A DNA stretch of 64,000 nucleotides, from positions 2,356,001 through 2,420,000 of the forward strand of contig JAMPIQ010000003.1 of NCBI GenBank assembly GCA_024699855.1. The letters run 5' to 3'. Source of the stretch: Aphelenchoides besseyi. Lineage: Eukaryota > Nematoda > Chromadorea > Rhabditida > Aphelenchoididae. The notes beneath the pieces are model-generated. The model did no database searches. It was not told the DNA's origin and was given only the letters and a program-made list of their open reading frames with translations. The position numbers were made by a program, and so were the translations under genes. Below are positions 25,844 through 37,567 of the stretch, one piece after another; position 1 is the first letter of the stretch; every line of letters begins with the position of its first letter.

Positions 25844-28800
25844 TCAGCGTATTTGTAAATGCGATCCAACTCGTAGACCGCTCATCTTGCCGATACCTTG
25901 CGCCTCCTTCACTGACTCGTCTACCTTCCAACAATGCCATAAACGAAGCGACTCATCCATTGACAATGAAAGAACATGATCACCTTCGGGTGAAACACAC
26001 AAACCGACGATGTTCGCTGTGTGGCCGTCGATGTCGTTTACTGGTTGAAAAGATGAACCTCCGTACTTGAAGAATCGAAGAGCGAAACGTGGTCCCGCTG
26101 TTGCAACGCACATTTCTCGATACAAGTTGTTGAATGCAAGACCCGAAACCTAAAAAGACCCAGTCCAATAGCAACCAAAACAATGGAAGTTCTTACTCGA
26201 CTTCCAACATCCAAAGAAATGTGCTCTTTACCCGTCGACAGATTCCAAAGTCGGACGGTGTTATCGCTGGTTCCACCACCTGTTGCAACCATGTTAACTC
26301 GACTATTGGAACCGCTCAAAAACGGTACGTACTCAACAGCTTTTATGCAACCAACATGATCGTCGAACGAATAGATCGGTTCCGGACGTGTAGTTCCGAT
26401 TTGTGTGTCAGTGAATACGTGGACTTGTCCTTGAGCTCCTCCACTAGTCAAATAATGCCCGTCGGGACTCCATTTCATTGCCGTGACTTCGTAGTTGTGT
26501 TTTTCGATCACCCTTAAAAACCAAAGAAGATGAGTGTAAGTGAAGAAGAGCGAACCCTTGAAGTGATTCGCGTTGCCGAACATCGTGAGTATAAATCCGA
26601 CCGTTTTCACTTCCACACGAAACCAACGATCCTTTCCAAGCGATTGCATTCACTCGATCCAAACCGACTTTGATTGTCCGCGCCAACATTGGACCACCGG
26701 ATGCATCGACTTTGTACACTTGCAGTGTTCCGTCGGACAGTCCGATTGTCAAGTAGCGTCCTGCTTCCGAGTAACGAACTGACGAAACGTAGAGTCCATT
26801 ATATTCTGCCAACTCGGTTACATCACCGGTTTGTGCGTTCCAAAGATAGACAGCCGAATCCAATGCAACAGCAACAATGTTTCCGCGACTCCAATCCATC
26901 AATCCCAAATAATAGTCGTTGCGGAGTGTTGGAGCATCGAGAATTTTCTTCGGTGATTTCGGCATGTAACGAGTGGTCTTCTTCACCGAACTTGACGGCT
27001 GAACACACGTATAGCCGGTGGTACGAGGTCGATGACCGGCGCCCGGTCTCGGAGCACAGCCACGCCGATAGGACATGATCTGAAGCACAGTGGTCGTTCC
27101 ATCGTCATTCTGACGCATAGCGTTCATTTTACGCTCGTAATCGGAATCCTTGTGCGGCGAGCCTTCGGACACATTCTCCTTATTTTCCAAAGATGCACTC
27201 TGAAAATGGTAATCACATAAAAAAACGAAAAATTGGCTTGTTTTGCGATTGCGCGCCGAAGCGCAAGCAACTTCTTATCCGAAAGGTTCTGATGCCAATT
27301 GAATGTACCAGTAATCAATGTTGTGAAATGTGAACTCGCACAAAATTTTGCGAGCTATTGACTCAAGATGAAAGTTCTACAACAGTTGTTGCATGATCGA
27401 TATATAAACAGAAATACGATGATTGTGGATAAGAAATGAGTTGACGTTGATCTACTGATCGCATCATCAGCTCAAGAACTTGGCGCGATTTTGCGATTTC
27501 GAATTCGCAACGAAGAAAAAAAGCGAGTTGAGCGGAAAATTTTCGCGAGCGTAACAACAACCCGAAGGAAAGAAGACGCAAGAGGGCGACCGCTCTTCCT
27601 CATGTTTTGAACTGACTGACGGGGTCCGTGCATTTTCCAGCGCATTTTTGCCACTGCGCCTTCGTTTCGTTTCCCTCTTGGTTTTTCGTTGAGTCCGTCC
27701 GCCCTTCACGCTTTCCGCACAGCGCCTTTTACAAGGGCGGTTTTTCGCGAGCGTTGGGCTTGTAAAGACGACTGGTGAGCATAAGGACGACTGGGAGTCG
27801 TTGACGTTTAGACGACGAGAATTTCGGCGAGCATTGACAAGGACGCACGGCTCCACACACTGCTCGCAATTTGACACGCGGGGCTTTTGCACTGCGTCGC
27901 GTGTAGTGGAAACGAAGCGGCCGTTCGGTTTTTGCCCACCACACTCCCAGCATCCCAAAAAACACGCAGACGATTACGATGGCACAAAACAAGCGAGAAA
28001 TAACAAGTGAAATGTCCGAAAAAGTCCAATAAATTCAAATCAATAAGCGACAAAAAATCCAAACTTTTTGGTCGTTTCTATGTTTCCTCCAAAATCAACG
28101 TTTGCAGCAAACGTTCAAGTTTTTGAAGGGTTAAGAAATGACAAAACTTCTTAAACGTAACTTTCAACTGTTGAAGCTTCAACAGCGACTTGATCCCTAA
28201 AACAACTCGCACTTTCTCACAATTTCAGAAAATTGGTACTTTTAACCAAAAAATACAGTAATCCACGGAAACTGAAATTGCGAATAAACGAATCGAAACC
28301 CAAGAAACATCAAGCAGGTTTAACGACGAGTAAGACAGTAATATATCAAAGTTTTCAAAAGTTTCAATTTGCTCTTCATTTTTACCAAATTTCAACTCCA
28401 TTGGAGTGAACGTAGAAAAATTGCGAGCACAAGCGAACCAATGGAATAAGCGTCCCTGTGGGTTGTCAGTGCTCGCAAAAATTTGTTCTCTTCTTCGCCC
28501 ATTACTTTGCTTCAACCAAATGGTCGTCCAGCAGTGAAAACGTCCTCGTTTCGACGTTGACAACCGAAACTACCGCCTGACTGCTGAAGCGTTTTTGTTA
28601 TGCGTGGCTAAAGTTCTGACCAAAGATTCGCGATTAGTTGCTAGCAAAAGAATCACAAAACCTCAAGAACTAAAATCTGTTCGACATTTTTCATTTCGAC
28701 AGAAAAAAATCTCTGAGAAACGATATGAAGTCACTTTGTGTGTTCACTAAATTTCAATCGCAAAAGAAGCCAATTTGTTCGATAAAACCAACCCACCTCG

Positions 28801-28967
28801 TCAGTTTTGATCAGATGTTGTGCAATCTGAAGTTGTTCTTCTGAACAGATTCCAACATATCGGTCACCTTCGGCTATGCGTTCGCCCGTACGCACGTCGT
28901 GATTACGAGATGGTGTCAGTTCGCGTTTTTTGAACGACTTTTGTCGATTGCTTTCCAGTTTCGACAT
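25844..28967 (-). CDS. fzy-1: Cdc20/Fizzy, activator of the anaphase-promoting complex
   Basis: Four minus-strand exons (28967-28797, 27199-26556, 26512-26197, 26149-25844) give 478 residues. Exon 1 has the N-terminal region with GDRYVGICSEEQ at the C-box site; exon 2 opens with a KEN motif (ENKENVSE). Then comes KKILDAPTLRNDYYLGLMDW, the signature entering the WD40 propeller, which in this form marks Cdc20 rather than Cdh1. WD blades follow to the end (NMVATGGGTSDNTVRLWNL; DESLRLWHCW). The last residues are Ile-Arg, the IR tail that docks on the APC/C. Cdc20 recruits securin and cyclins and is held by the spindle checkpoint. The canonical C-box DR[FY]IPxR is altered here. A TTTTAG acceptor lies 18 nt before the ATG. 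Poly(A) signal at about 25691. Intron 1 is 1.6 kb. Confidence 0.95.
27200..28796 (-). other. 1.6-kb first intron of the Cdc20 gene
   Basis: Starts GTGGGT and ends CATTTTCAG. It contains a minus-strand frame at 27467-27958 (163 codons, Arg/Ser/Cys-rich) and shorter ones. None has a family signature or convincing splice context, so I regard the segment as intron. It is long compared with the usual 40-nt introns here and may hold regulatory sequence. Confidence 0.6.
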
Positions 28968-29103
28968 CGTGCAGCGTTGGAGGCGCTAAAACGTTAAAAT
29001 GTTCAAAAATCACGAGTATAATCAATGAAAGCGATCAGGTCGACAAGAATAATACTCGCAAATATCAAAAGGTAATTTTATTGCTTAGTAAACACGCAAT
29101 CGA

Positions 29104-29343
29104 TTAATAAAACAAAATGATTGACTGACCGATCAGCAGCTTCGAAGCCACGCTGAAAATCGTCGATCGAAGTTCGCGGTCAGTAAAAACCGAATTTCCG
29201 TCGAAATCGATTTTCTCATAATGATCGCAGTTGTTGAGCTGACCGACGATATCTAATTCGTGATTTTGATCGAATTTAACAACTCTTTCTAGTGAATAAC
29301 CGCGTTTTATTCTGAAATAATCAAGAAAATTCGTCGATTTCAT
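29104..29343 (-). other. unassigned open frame, possible exon
   Basis: A minus-strand frame of 79 codons containing SLERVVKFDQNHELDIVGQL and FTDRELRSTIFSVASKLL reads like coding sequence. It has an internal ATTTCAG acceptor near its start and a GTCAGT donor near its end. It does not splice in frame to the Cdc20 start. It lies head-to-head with the BUD23 gene. Unknown. Confidence 0.25.
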
Positions 29344-29412
29344 TCGGAGGTTTTCGCGTTAGAATTTTTGCGTTTACTTAGTTTTTAGTTGTCTTTAGGT
29401 ATCTCAACGAAA

Positions 29413-30334
29413 ATGTCGAGACCGGAGAAAGCGGGACCGCCGGAACTGTTTTATAACGATGAAGAAGCCGTGAAATACACGCACAGCAGTCGAATCGTAA
29501 CCATTCAAACAGAAATGACCGAACGAGCAATTCAACTCATGGAACTCGAAGATCGCGAATCGGCGTTTGTTTTGGACATCGGATGTGGATCGGGGATTAG
29601 TGGAAATGTGCTGACTGAGGAGGGAATTTCGTGGCTTGGTTTGGATATCAGTGCACCGATGTTGAAACAAGCTCGTGACTTCATGGAAGCCGAAGGCGAT
29701 TTGATTTTGGCTGACATGGGTGCTGGACTGCCGTTCACTCCGGGTGTCTTCGACGGAGCGATTTCGATTTCAGCTATTCAATGGCTTTGTCACGCAAATC
29801 GATCAGACGAGAAGCCAATGCGCCGTTTATTAAACTTCTTTCAAACTCTGTTTTCATGTTTGGTAAGTTCATTAGTTTTGCATTTTACATTTGTTGTTTA
29901 GGCAAGTGGTTCTCGAGCTGTTTTCCAGTTCTATCCCGAGTCTCCGATGCAAGCGGAACTGATTTGTGAACAAGCAAAACGTGCCGGTTTCAACGGTGGT
30001 CTCGTTGTCGACTATCCCGAAAGTCAAAAGAACAAAAAAATCTACTTGGTTGCCGTGACAAGTGGAATCCAACGGCTGCCAAGAGCATTGACGGCCGATG
30101 ACGATGTGAAGAAGAATCACGTCGACAACACGGGAAGACGGTAAGTTCACTGACGTTTCAAATGAATATTATTGACACTGTTTTAGAGTTTTTAACACCG
30201 GAAAAACAGTGGACAAACGAAAAGTTCCCGGAACACGCGAATGGATTGAGTGGAAGAAAGAACGTCAGCGTAATCGCGGACGTACCGTCAAACATTCGTC
30301 CAAATACTCCGGTCGTCGACGTAATCGCTGGTGA
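29413..30334 (+). CDS. bud-23: BUD23, 18S rRNA (guanine-N7) methyltransferase
   Basis: Three exons (29413-29862, 29902-30140, 30187-30334) give 278 residues, the usual length of this family. N-terminus: MSRPEKAGPPELFYNDEEAV. SAM-binding motif I is FVLDIGCGSGISG, followed by WLGLDISAPML and ILADMGAGLPF. FDGAISISAIQWLC and SRAVFQFYPESP are BUD23 hallmarks. The C-terminus is strongly basic (KKERQRNRGRTVKH...), as expected for a nucleolar protein. With TRMT112 as partner the family makes m7G in helix 43 region of 18S rRNA and supports small-subunit maturation. A TCTTTAG acceptor ends at 29398, 14 nt before the ATG. Highly conserved, so a confident call. Confidence 0.96.
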
Positions 30335-30956
30335 TTGTTTTCGTTGTTTTTTTTTGTTATTTGTTAAGAGAAAATTTAGTCAAAAACCTTTGAGTTGATC
30401 TGGGATTAGTGTTTAATGCGAGTGAGAAGAAAGAAATCCAAAACAAATGAATATCAAATCACTTCTTTTTGTTTTTAACCAACACATCTTGTACAAAATT
30501 AATTGTCGTTTGATCATTGAGTTTCTAGAAAACAACATTCGACAGCCACTCATCAGCTATTGCTCTTTGAATTGGCTGTTTGGAATTCGAAAAGAGCAGG
30601 TAAGATTAAAAGTAAAGGCAATAAAACCACAGAAACTTACATTAATTCAATGCAGTAGTAAGACTTTCTCTTTTCATTAGCGCATAATTTTTTGTCTTTT
30701 TTGACTTTACCACACTTTCCGTCGTCTTGAGCATTCAATTGACGGACAGATGTAAGTTGTAAATTTTTTTTACTTAAGAAAGAGTTGATAATCAATAGCC
30801 GTTTTATTGAAAGATCAAGAAAATTGATCTTCTACTTCATAACTCGAATTGCCGCAGAATTAGAAGGCGTTGATTTATTGCGAATAGAAAGTACAAATGA
30901 AAAACGTGAAATTATGACGTTCAGTTGAAATGTGTTAGGTAGTTGGATTGGAGAAC
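30335..30956. other. intergenic, no gene seen
   Basis: 3' region of BUD23 on the plus strand and of the acidic protein on the minus strand. A block at about 30526-30598 flanked by TTCTAG and GTAAGA could be an exon but has no partner. Several T-rich runs are present. Confidence 0.35.
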
Positions 30957-31358
30957 TCAGTTGCCGACCAGTGTCTTCGCCTGTTTGTCGCCCGTTGACT
31001 TTCCGTCGATTTCTTCCAGCGCGTGGACAATCTCTTCGTCGTCGTATTCACACTCCTCCAACGGACTTTTGGAACGTCGAAAGGGCTCACGATCATCGGG
31101 AACATCCAAGTTGTCGTTCTTTTTTTTCTGCTTTGCCTTCTCGAGCATCTTCCTCTCTACGCTGAAGTCCATTTGATTGTCCTCGTCGTTGCTGCTCTCA
31201 TCCAACACCGACTTGGAGTTGGGTCGTGGAAACTCGTTGAGTCGAGAGACAGCAGCTGACTTCTCTTGTTTGTGGCAATGCGATTCGATGATCTCCGGGT
31301 TGACTGAAAAGAAATGAAAACAATCAGAACAAAAACACCTACTTTTAGTCTCACTCAT
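30957..31358 (-). CDS. small acidic/charged protein, unknown
   Basis: A 16-nt first exon (31358-31343, MSETK) splices through a 39-nt intron to 31303-30957, giving 120 residues. The sequence starts INPEIIESHCHKQEKSAA and then becomes highly charged: NEDEDN-type acidic stretch, KMLEKAKQKKK basic patch, then an acidic end (ECEYDDEEIVHALEEIDG). No signal peptide or membrane helix is present. It is probably intrinsically disordered and intracellular. A TTCTTTTCAG acceptor lies about 43 nt upstream of the ATG. I considered protein phosphatase inhibitors but their motifs are missing. Confidence 0.65.
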   Translation of the reverse strand: MSETKSRCFCSDCFHFFSVNPEIIESHCHKQEKSAAVSRLNEFPRPNSKSVLDESSNDEDNQMDFSVERKMLEKAKQKKKNDNLDVPDDREPFRRSKSPLEECEYDDEEIVHALEEIDGKSTGDKQAKTLVGN

Positions 31359-31403
31359 CGTTGATAGAACTCGAAGAAGCGCTCTCAAATGACCACAATT
31401 TCT

Positions 31404-32119
31404 GAAAAGAACCGAAATTTCGACCAGTTTTCTCCGCTGTTTCCATCGAGACACCGCCCGTTTTGCTGTTGTTGTTGCTGTTCATGTCCGATTCGCGGGC
31501 TTTCTCGCGCTTTTTCGCTCAACTCGATCGATGACGTTAACGCTTCTCAATGATCGCTGACTATGAGCGCTGTTAACTCGAGAGTTCAAAGTTCAGATCG
31601 GAAAGTGCCATCTTTTTTGTCTCTCGAATTGACACAAACTACAAACATCAATGACGGGAAAACAAAAACAACAAACTCGTCTAAGATTGTTTTTAACAAA
31701 AGAATACAAACAGTGGTTGTTTGTCACGTGTTCAAGAGACGATAACCAGAAGGTCGTTTTCACTTGTTGTTTTGGTCTTTTGACGCTTTAAATTAAAGTA
31801 ATTTGAAGAGCACAAGTACACAATTCGAATAGAAACAACTACAAACCAATCGGCTTAGATTCCACGTATTGAAGTTCGTTTTACTGCAAAACTGATGAAG
31901 TTTTGCGAAAGCATGCGAGAGGGGATGTTTGCTGAGCGTTTACCCACTTGTTGGGCGTTAAATCAAAAAGCCACAATGAGTCATAAACTCCCGGAGCTCA
32001 ACTTTGAAAGCCGTTGTTTCCCTCTAGTAACTTTAACTGTTTGTTTTTCTTTTAATTATCGTTAATTAAATGTTAAGTCGACTTTTCAATTTTACATTAA
32101 AAAGTTCGTGAATGATGCG
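31404..32119. other. intergenic, no gene seen
   Basis: Short frames only. The upstream parts of two divergent genes share this stretch, so it probably contains both promoters. Confidence 0.4.
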
Positions 32120-32618
32120 ATGAGTCTTAAAACGTTCATTTGTGCTTCTCTAATTTTGCTACTAAACTCTATGGTTGTTTCGACACTAACCGTTGCCGGA
32201 AAGTTGGAATGCTGTGTGTCAAACAAAACTCCTTGTGACATCTATCGAAGGCCAACTAACGTGGTGATTTATGAAAAACATAGAAGTAGGTTGGATTCTC
32301 TAAGATAATAAGTTGTGATGTTTAAGTACGACGAAATAAACCAATTTCAAGTGCATTGAGTGATGCGTCGACTGGCAACTTTGTGGTGACTAGTAGTTTA
32401 CCAGGAAACTCGCGTGCATATGTTCAGATCGAACACTCGTGCAATGCCAAACCGGTAGCTTCAACTCAAAAGTAACGTAATAGATTTTTCAGCGTTGTCG
32501 TCGTCTATTGAAATTTGATGTTCCCGATGTCTTCATCAAACGCGGTTGGACTTTCAGCATCACACATCTGAATCTGCGAAATCCGTTTCACGGCTCAAAT
32601 ACCGATATATGTAATTGA
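32120..32618 (+). CDS. transthyretin-like (TTL) secreted protein
   Basis: Three exons (32120-32285, 32327-32454, 32493-32618) give 139 residues. A signal peptide (MSLKTFICASLILLLNSMVV) precedes VAGKLECCVSNKTPC, the first beta strand of the TTL fold with its conserved Cys. SDASTGNFVVTSSL corresponds to the D-x-x-G-x-F core, QIEHSCN to the YHxCN motif and DVPDVFI to the IPDKYI-type end. Four or more cysteines probably pair. TTL proteins form a large family nearly restricted to nematodes, secreted by hypodermis or glands; one C. elegans member acts in apoptotic-cell recognition. The particular role here is unknown. The family membership is the strongest single hint to the phylum. Confidence 0.9.
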
Positions 32619-33665
32619 CAAGATGCAAGCGTATGCAATCTTTGTTGGGATTCGTGTTTCACTTGTTCTTAAACACCAACGGTTAGTAAGAAAAATGTTA
32701 AAAACTTACTGACATTCAGATTCTTGATTTTAACGTTCACACAATCCGGAGATCAACACCATTTGGCCGTTGCGTTCTTTGACATACGAAAAATAATCGA
32801 TCGATTTGACTAAACAACGGCCACGCAATTAAGAACGTACGAACAAATTACTAATAAAACAAATATGAACATAGTCAAACTACTTCCAGTGCACCTATCG
32901 ATATATCTCAAAATTATTAACACTACTTTTCGAGAATATTAGTGCAAAAATTTTACTAATCAGTCAAGTAAATCTCTCAAAACAATGCACCTTACGAAAA
33001 ATTTATTAATTTTTGGGTACCTTGTGTAGTGATCGACTTTTAACAGTTTCTATTGGTCTTACACTATGAATCTTTGTATTAGTTGTATTTACGATGTAAA
33101 GGGGAATAATTCTAAGTATACTTTGTTGCCGTTAAAGTTTGTAGTTGGTTGTTTAAAAATACATTTTGTGCATCATTCTCGACTCTATCAATAGAAATTT
33201 AGTGCGGATTAATATAGTGATTAATATGTCGAGTTGTGAAAGTGTACAGACGGTATTGCGTGCTAGCACTGTTCAATGCTAATGGCATTAACAATCAAAC
33301 GTCGCGTAGCCCCATCTTCTCCCACAATCCAATAGAAGTAGAGCAAAATCGGAATGCATCACGAGAAGATGAATCGCATCAAATGGTCGAAACTGAAGGA
33401 TCGAGAACTAAAGCCAACTTTTTCATAAAATTTAGTATCACTAATTTTCGACTCAACTGATTCTAATCTACGTTTCCAAGATTACTGCCCAACTAACCTC
33501 CAGATACCTGAACTTTACAAAATGACCTAATGAACGAGTTAGAGGATTTTTGATTCATTGATTAGTTTATTGAATTCGTTGCTCAAGATACCGATTAGAA
33601 TGATAGCCATAAAACCGAACGTTTTGATAGTTCCAAAATTCTGTTCTTATGATTTCTTTGCCATG
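32619..33665. other. intergenic, no gene seen
   Basis: A/T-rich stretch with only short frames (for instance 33236-33460) that have neither splice context nor recognisable motifs. It is interrupted at 33668 by the Tc1-like element. Confidence 0.4.
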
Positions 33666-33667
33666 TA

Positions 33668-33897
33668 CAGTGGCGCTCACTGAAATAGGGACGGTCGAAT
33701 TTTTGCAATAATTTGCATTTTTGAAAGTAAATTTGTGGACAATTATGGTATGTTATAGACCAAAGTTGTAGAACTACTTTTCAGCTATCTAACGATACCA
33801 TATTTGTCAATTTAAACTTTAATTATTATTAGAATTCACATTAAAAAATGAAAACACCCGTTTTCAATTAAATAGGGACGATCGCTTTTAATGGCGG
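33668..33897 (+). repeat. left terminal inverted repeat of the Tc1-like element
   Basis: About 230 bp, inverted at 35036-35265. The motif CACTGAAATAGGGACGGTC near the tip and an AATAGGGACGATCGC block near the inner end resemble one another and may be the two transposase binding sites. Confidence 0.9.
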
Positions 33898-33930
33898 TTT
33901 TCTTCAATTTTTTATTTTGTGTTGTTAATA

Positions 33931-35031
33931 ATGGGTCGTTCTACACATGTTACTCCTGCTCAACGCCAGCGCATCGTTGATTTGCACCAAGATGGCTATT
34001 CGTATCAAAAGATTGCCGAAAAAGTGGGTCTGTCTAAGAATGCCTGTTTCCAAGCCGCAAAACATGTCCAAAGTACTGGTTCCATTCAAAACGAGGTCCG
34101 AACATGTCAACGCAAGACTACTGCACGTGATGATCGCAGAATCCACCGTTTGTCTGAAGGAAATCGTCACAAAACAGCCGTTGATATTCACGACGAACTT
34201 CAAGGTCGTTTTTCGAAGCCAATTTCCATCAGTACAGTGAAACGCCGGCTCAACGAATATGGTTTGATGGGACGCGTAGTACGCAAGAAACCTTTTATCA
34301 GTCAGAAGAACCGAAAAGCGCGCCTTGAATTCGCTAAAGAGCACTTGAACTGGACCCAAGAACAATGGAACAAGGTACGCGATTTTTTGATTCAATTCGC
34401 ACAGTTGTTTTAGGTTTTGTGGACAGACGAATCGAAGTTCAATTCAACTGGATCCGATGGAAAAGCGTATGTTCGACGCCGTCCTGGTGAAGAATTTAGC
34501 CCAAAGTGCACCAAAGCAACTGTCAAGCATGATCCAAAGTCAGTCATGGTCTGGGGTTGCATGTCTGCGAATGGTACAGGGCTTATTTACCGCATTCAAG
34601 GAATTATGGATCAGCACGTTTACACAGATCAGATTCTTGATGGTGTCCTGCGTCCGTTCATCGAAGAAAACCAGTTGGAAGATTGGATTTTCCAGGTAAA
34701 TCATTCATTTTAAGGTCGCACCTTATTTTTTTAGGCGGACAATGATCCAAAACACACATCAAAGAAGGCGAAGGAGTTTCTAGCTGGTCACGGATACATT
34801 GTCATGAAGTGGCCAGCTCAGAGACCGGATTTGAATCCCATCGAAATGCTCTGGATTGAAGTGGACAAAGAAATCAAGCGGCGCAAGCCGAAATCCAAGG
34901 AACAACTGTTTCACGTCATCTAGGAAGCATGGGAAGCAATACCGACTTCGCGATGCTGTGTATTGGTTGAGTCAATGAAGCGTCGATGCCTGGAAGTCAT
35001 TAAGAATAAGGGTATGGCCACTTCTTATTGA
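33931..35031 (+). pseudogene. Tc1-family transposase (DD34E) with one in-frame stop
   Basis: Exons 33931-34374, 34414-34695 and 34735-35031, with two 39-nt introns, encode about 340 residues. The N-terminus carries a paired-like helix-turn-helix pair (MGRSTHVTPAQRQRIVDLHQ, IAEKVGLSKNACFQ, ISTVKRRLNEYGL). The catalytic triad is present: LWTDESKFN (Asp), FQADNDPKHTS (Asp) and RPDLNPIEMLW (Glu), with 34 residues between the second Asp and Glu. A TAG at 34921-34923 interrupts after FHVI where a CAG codon would continue EAWEAIP; this lies beyond the catalytic core. One C-to-T change therefore truncates the last about 35 residues. Otherwise the gene is open and could still provide part of the function. 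Confidence 0.93.
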
Positions 35032-35035
35032 AAAA

Positions 35036-35265
35036 TGGCCATTAAAAGCGATCGTCCCTATTTAATTGAAAACGGGTGTTTTCATTTTTTAATGTGAATT
35101 CTAATAATAATTAAAGTTTAAATTGACAAATATGGTATCGTTGGATAGCTGAAAAGTAGTTCTACAACTTTGGTCTATAACATACCATAATTGTCCACAA
35201 ATTTACTTTCAAAAATGCAAATTATTGCAAAAATTCGACCGTCCCTATTTCAGTGAGGGCCACTG
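35036..35265 (-). repeat. right terminal inverted repeat of the Tc1-like element
   Basis: Inverted copy of 33668-33897. The tip reads CACTG and differs from the left tip at the seventh base or so (GGCCCTC versus GGCGCTC when aligned), a minimal divergence. Confidence 0.9.
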
Positions 35266-35267
35266 TA

Positions 35268-36470
35268 GCAGATAGACAATTACCTGAACAAACGAACGCA
35301 AACCAAAATGTTCGTTTAACCAAACTATACAGCAAACAAAAATTGACCTTAACGCTTAAAAGGTTCAACTGTCTTCCTTTCGTTCAAAAACCACCAATAT
35401 AAAGGTCCATCTGTTTCAATACGACAATTTTAATTGGATCTTTGCGCATCAAAATTTAAAACATTGGAATATCCGGACGAGTTTATTAGATTTGTCAGTG
35501 AACTTTGAATCTACTTCCGGAAACTATTCGGATTGCGACTGCTACAATCCTTTGAGAGTTCAATGAAATCAAAAGGTTTTTCACAACTGTGTTGTTATTT
35601 TGATTCAAATTTTATGTTTTTAAAAGATCTTGTAACACAATAAAAACGACTGTAAGGGACTTCTATTGAGTCGATAAATGCAATTCATGAGTGTGCAGTT
35701 TGTCCATAGCATCGACAAGCTCGTTATTGTTATTCAAGCTATAAAACAAGTTCAATTTCGTTGTAATGATTCTCTGGTTGTATTTTGGTCAGAGTCTTTA
35801 TAGTTAATTACCGTAAAATTTGATTAGTAATTCACTACTTCCGCGGTTATTTCTTTCTGTTGTTGACGAATAAACTTTCTCAGAGGAAAAAGTTCAGAAT
35901 TTTAATTTGACGTCGATTGCAAACAGCTGAATTGCACTTCCTTCTAAACACGATTATGCTTGCTGACGTACGTATCCTACTTGAGTACCATATAGGACAG
36001 AATTGGCATTTCGATAAAATAGAACTGAAATTCAATGTAAAATGTCGAGAGGTCCAAGATACATTAAATGTGAATTGGACGGTCTCTGCATTAGAACTCG
36101 ATTACGAGCATCGTAGTTCGACTGCTTAGACTGTGAGTCAAAATGCAATGGATTTCCTTTTCTGGTATTTGCTTTGTATTTAGAACAATGAGCAGAGATC
36201 AATCGAGGTCATTTCATCGCACGCAATTTTTCGGATATCCGCTTGGTTTTTTTGTTTTACTGTTTGTTGCATTCAAAAGTACAGTTCCAGAAAAGTCGCT
36301 TTCAATACAAAAGATCACGACATTCAAAGGGCAAATGCACTTACAAGTTTGACTTTTTACGGTTTTAAATTTAATGAAACCAGTGTTACTCCCATTCTTA
36401 CCTCATTGCGCATTCGCTCTTGTTATCGAAATTAGCTAATTAAATTCGAATGCTAACGCTTTGTAAGGTG
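35268..36470. other. no supported gene
   Basis: Two short plus frames (35917-36129 and 36143-36352) lie in tandem with a possible GTACGT donor at about 35970, but I see no motif or consistent splicing. The rest is A/T-rich. Confidence 0.3.
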
Positions 36471-37500
36471 GACAAGACGGTCGCGTCGCTCCCGTCTTTT
36501 GCCGTTAGTGGCGTTGGGTTGGAGGGGAGTTGGAGTTCATAAAGTTGACTACCTGGCGTTTGGGGCCTTCAGCCCGAAAAGTGCAAGACCAACGACTGCT
36601 TTGCCAACAAAAACACTCAAAATCCACAGGCTGTCACTCTCCAAATGGCTTAAAAGACTCCTCCACGATCGCCCTTCGGTCGATCGTTCCCCCGCTTTTT
36701 CGTCCCTTTGGATCGCTCCGGGTTTTGAGGATACGATTCCTCGGATTCAGAGGCTGTCATTCACCGAATAGCTCAAAAGACTCCTCCACGTTTTATTGTG
36801 GTGTGGTTCAATTATGGGAGTGATCGAAAACAGATTATCAATGTACGTCACCGAAGCCGCATTGGAAATACTCCAAACTCAGTGAATTCAGTAGACATAT
36901 TCGTTTATCATACATTTTATCGAGCGCAAATCACCATCCTGAGTATTAACCAATGAGCTGAAACAACAAAAGAAGTCAATCCAACAACCTACAAAACCAC
37001 ATGAACTCGACTTCCATAGCGAAATCAACACTCACTCCAGGACTATGAACCCGAAATTAAATAGCGACGCCAAATCTTTGCACCCGATGGTAGCAATCTT
37101 TAGGAAACAAACGATTAGAACTGATTGTGATAACCTTGCGCGTCAACAACCAATTAATCGAAAATCATATACGCTAAGTTAACAATCAACATTTACGCAC
37201 TTAAGTAGCGAACCGAAACCTCAGTTCGTTGATCATCACAATACGAATCTTCAATCGACAACCTTTAACACAACAACCTCAAAGTTCAAACTTCACGGCA
37301 ATTTTAGATATAAAGAAATATGCGAAAGTAGCGATATTCAAATTATGGACCGTAAAGTGGCGACATGTATACTATAATACACTGTAAGAACCGAATATAG
37401 GCTGTAAGAATTGAATATACACTGTAAGAATTGAATAGAATCAAAAACTACTCAGCCATACACTCAAACAATCAATTCCCCCACTGTGTGCACAATCAAA

Positions 37501-37567
37501 TGTCAGCGGGCGGGATCGAACTTTCGACCCCCGGCGCCAAAAATCCGGCGCACTCACCACTCGGCCA
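37501..37567 (-). ncRNA. tRNA-like module (pol III A and B boxes), copy 1
   Basis: On the minus strand an A box (TGGCCGAGTGGT) is followed about 40 nt later by a B box (AGTTCGATCCC, one mismatch to GGTTCGANNCC). Between them GCGCC...GGCGC forms an anticodon-arm-like hairpin. Acceptor and T stems do not pair, so this is not a functional tRNA. The layout is that of a Ser/Leu-tRNA-derived SINE head or a relic pol III promoter. Transcription is inferred from the boxes. Confidence 0.6.

Larger units (their letters stand above)
33668..35265 (+). mobile_element. Tc1-like DNA transposon, nearly intact
   Basis: A 1598-bp element starting CAGTGGCGCTCACTG and ending with the inverted counterpart ...CACTG, flanked by the TA target duplication (33666-33667 and 35266-35267). 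Its inverted repeats span about 230 bp each and differ by only a few bases, so the insertion is recent. It encodes one transposase. Long inverted repeats of this kind occur in the Tc3 and Tc5-like groups of nematodes. Confidence 0.95.

Noticed and set aside
27363..27581. Upstream minus frame as the start of Cdc20
   Set aside because: The in-phase exon with GDRYVG... at 28797-28967 fits the Cdc20 N-terminus much better.
27467..27958. 163-codon minus frame as a gene
   Set aside because: Lies inside the first Cdc20 intron, has no start or splice context and only biased composition.
31157..31354. Minus frame beginning MRLKVGVFVLIVFISF as a signal peptide protein
   Set aside because: It reads through a spliceable 39-nt intron in the wrong phase; the spliced MSETK model explains the region.
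37501..37567. Functional tRNA-Ser/Leu gene
   Set aside because: A and B boxes are present, but acceptor and T stems do not pair and the anticodon loop is not standard.
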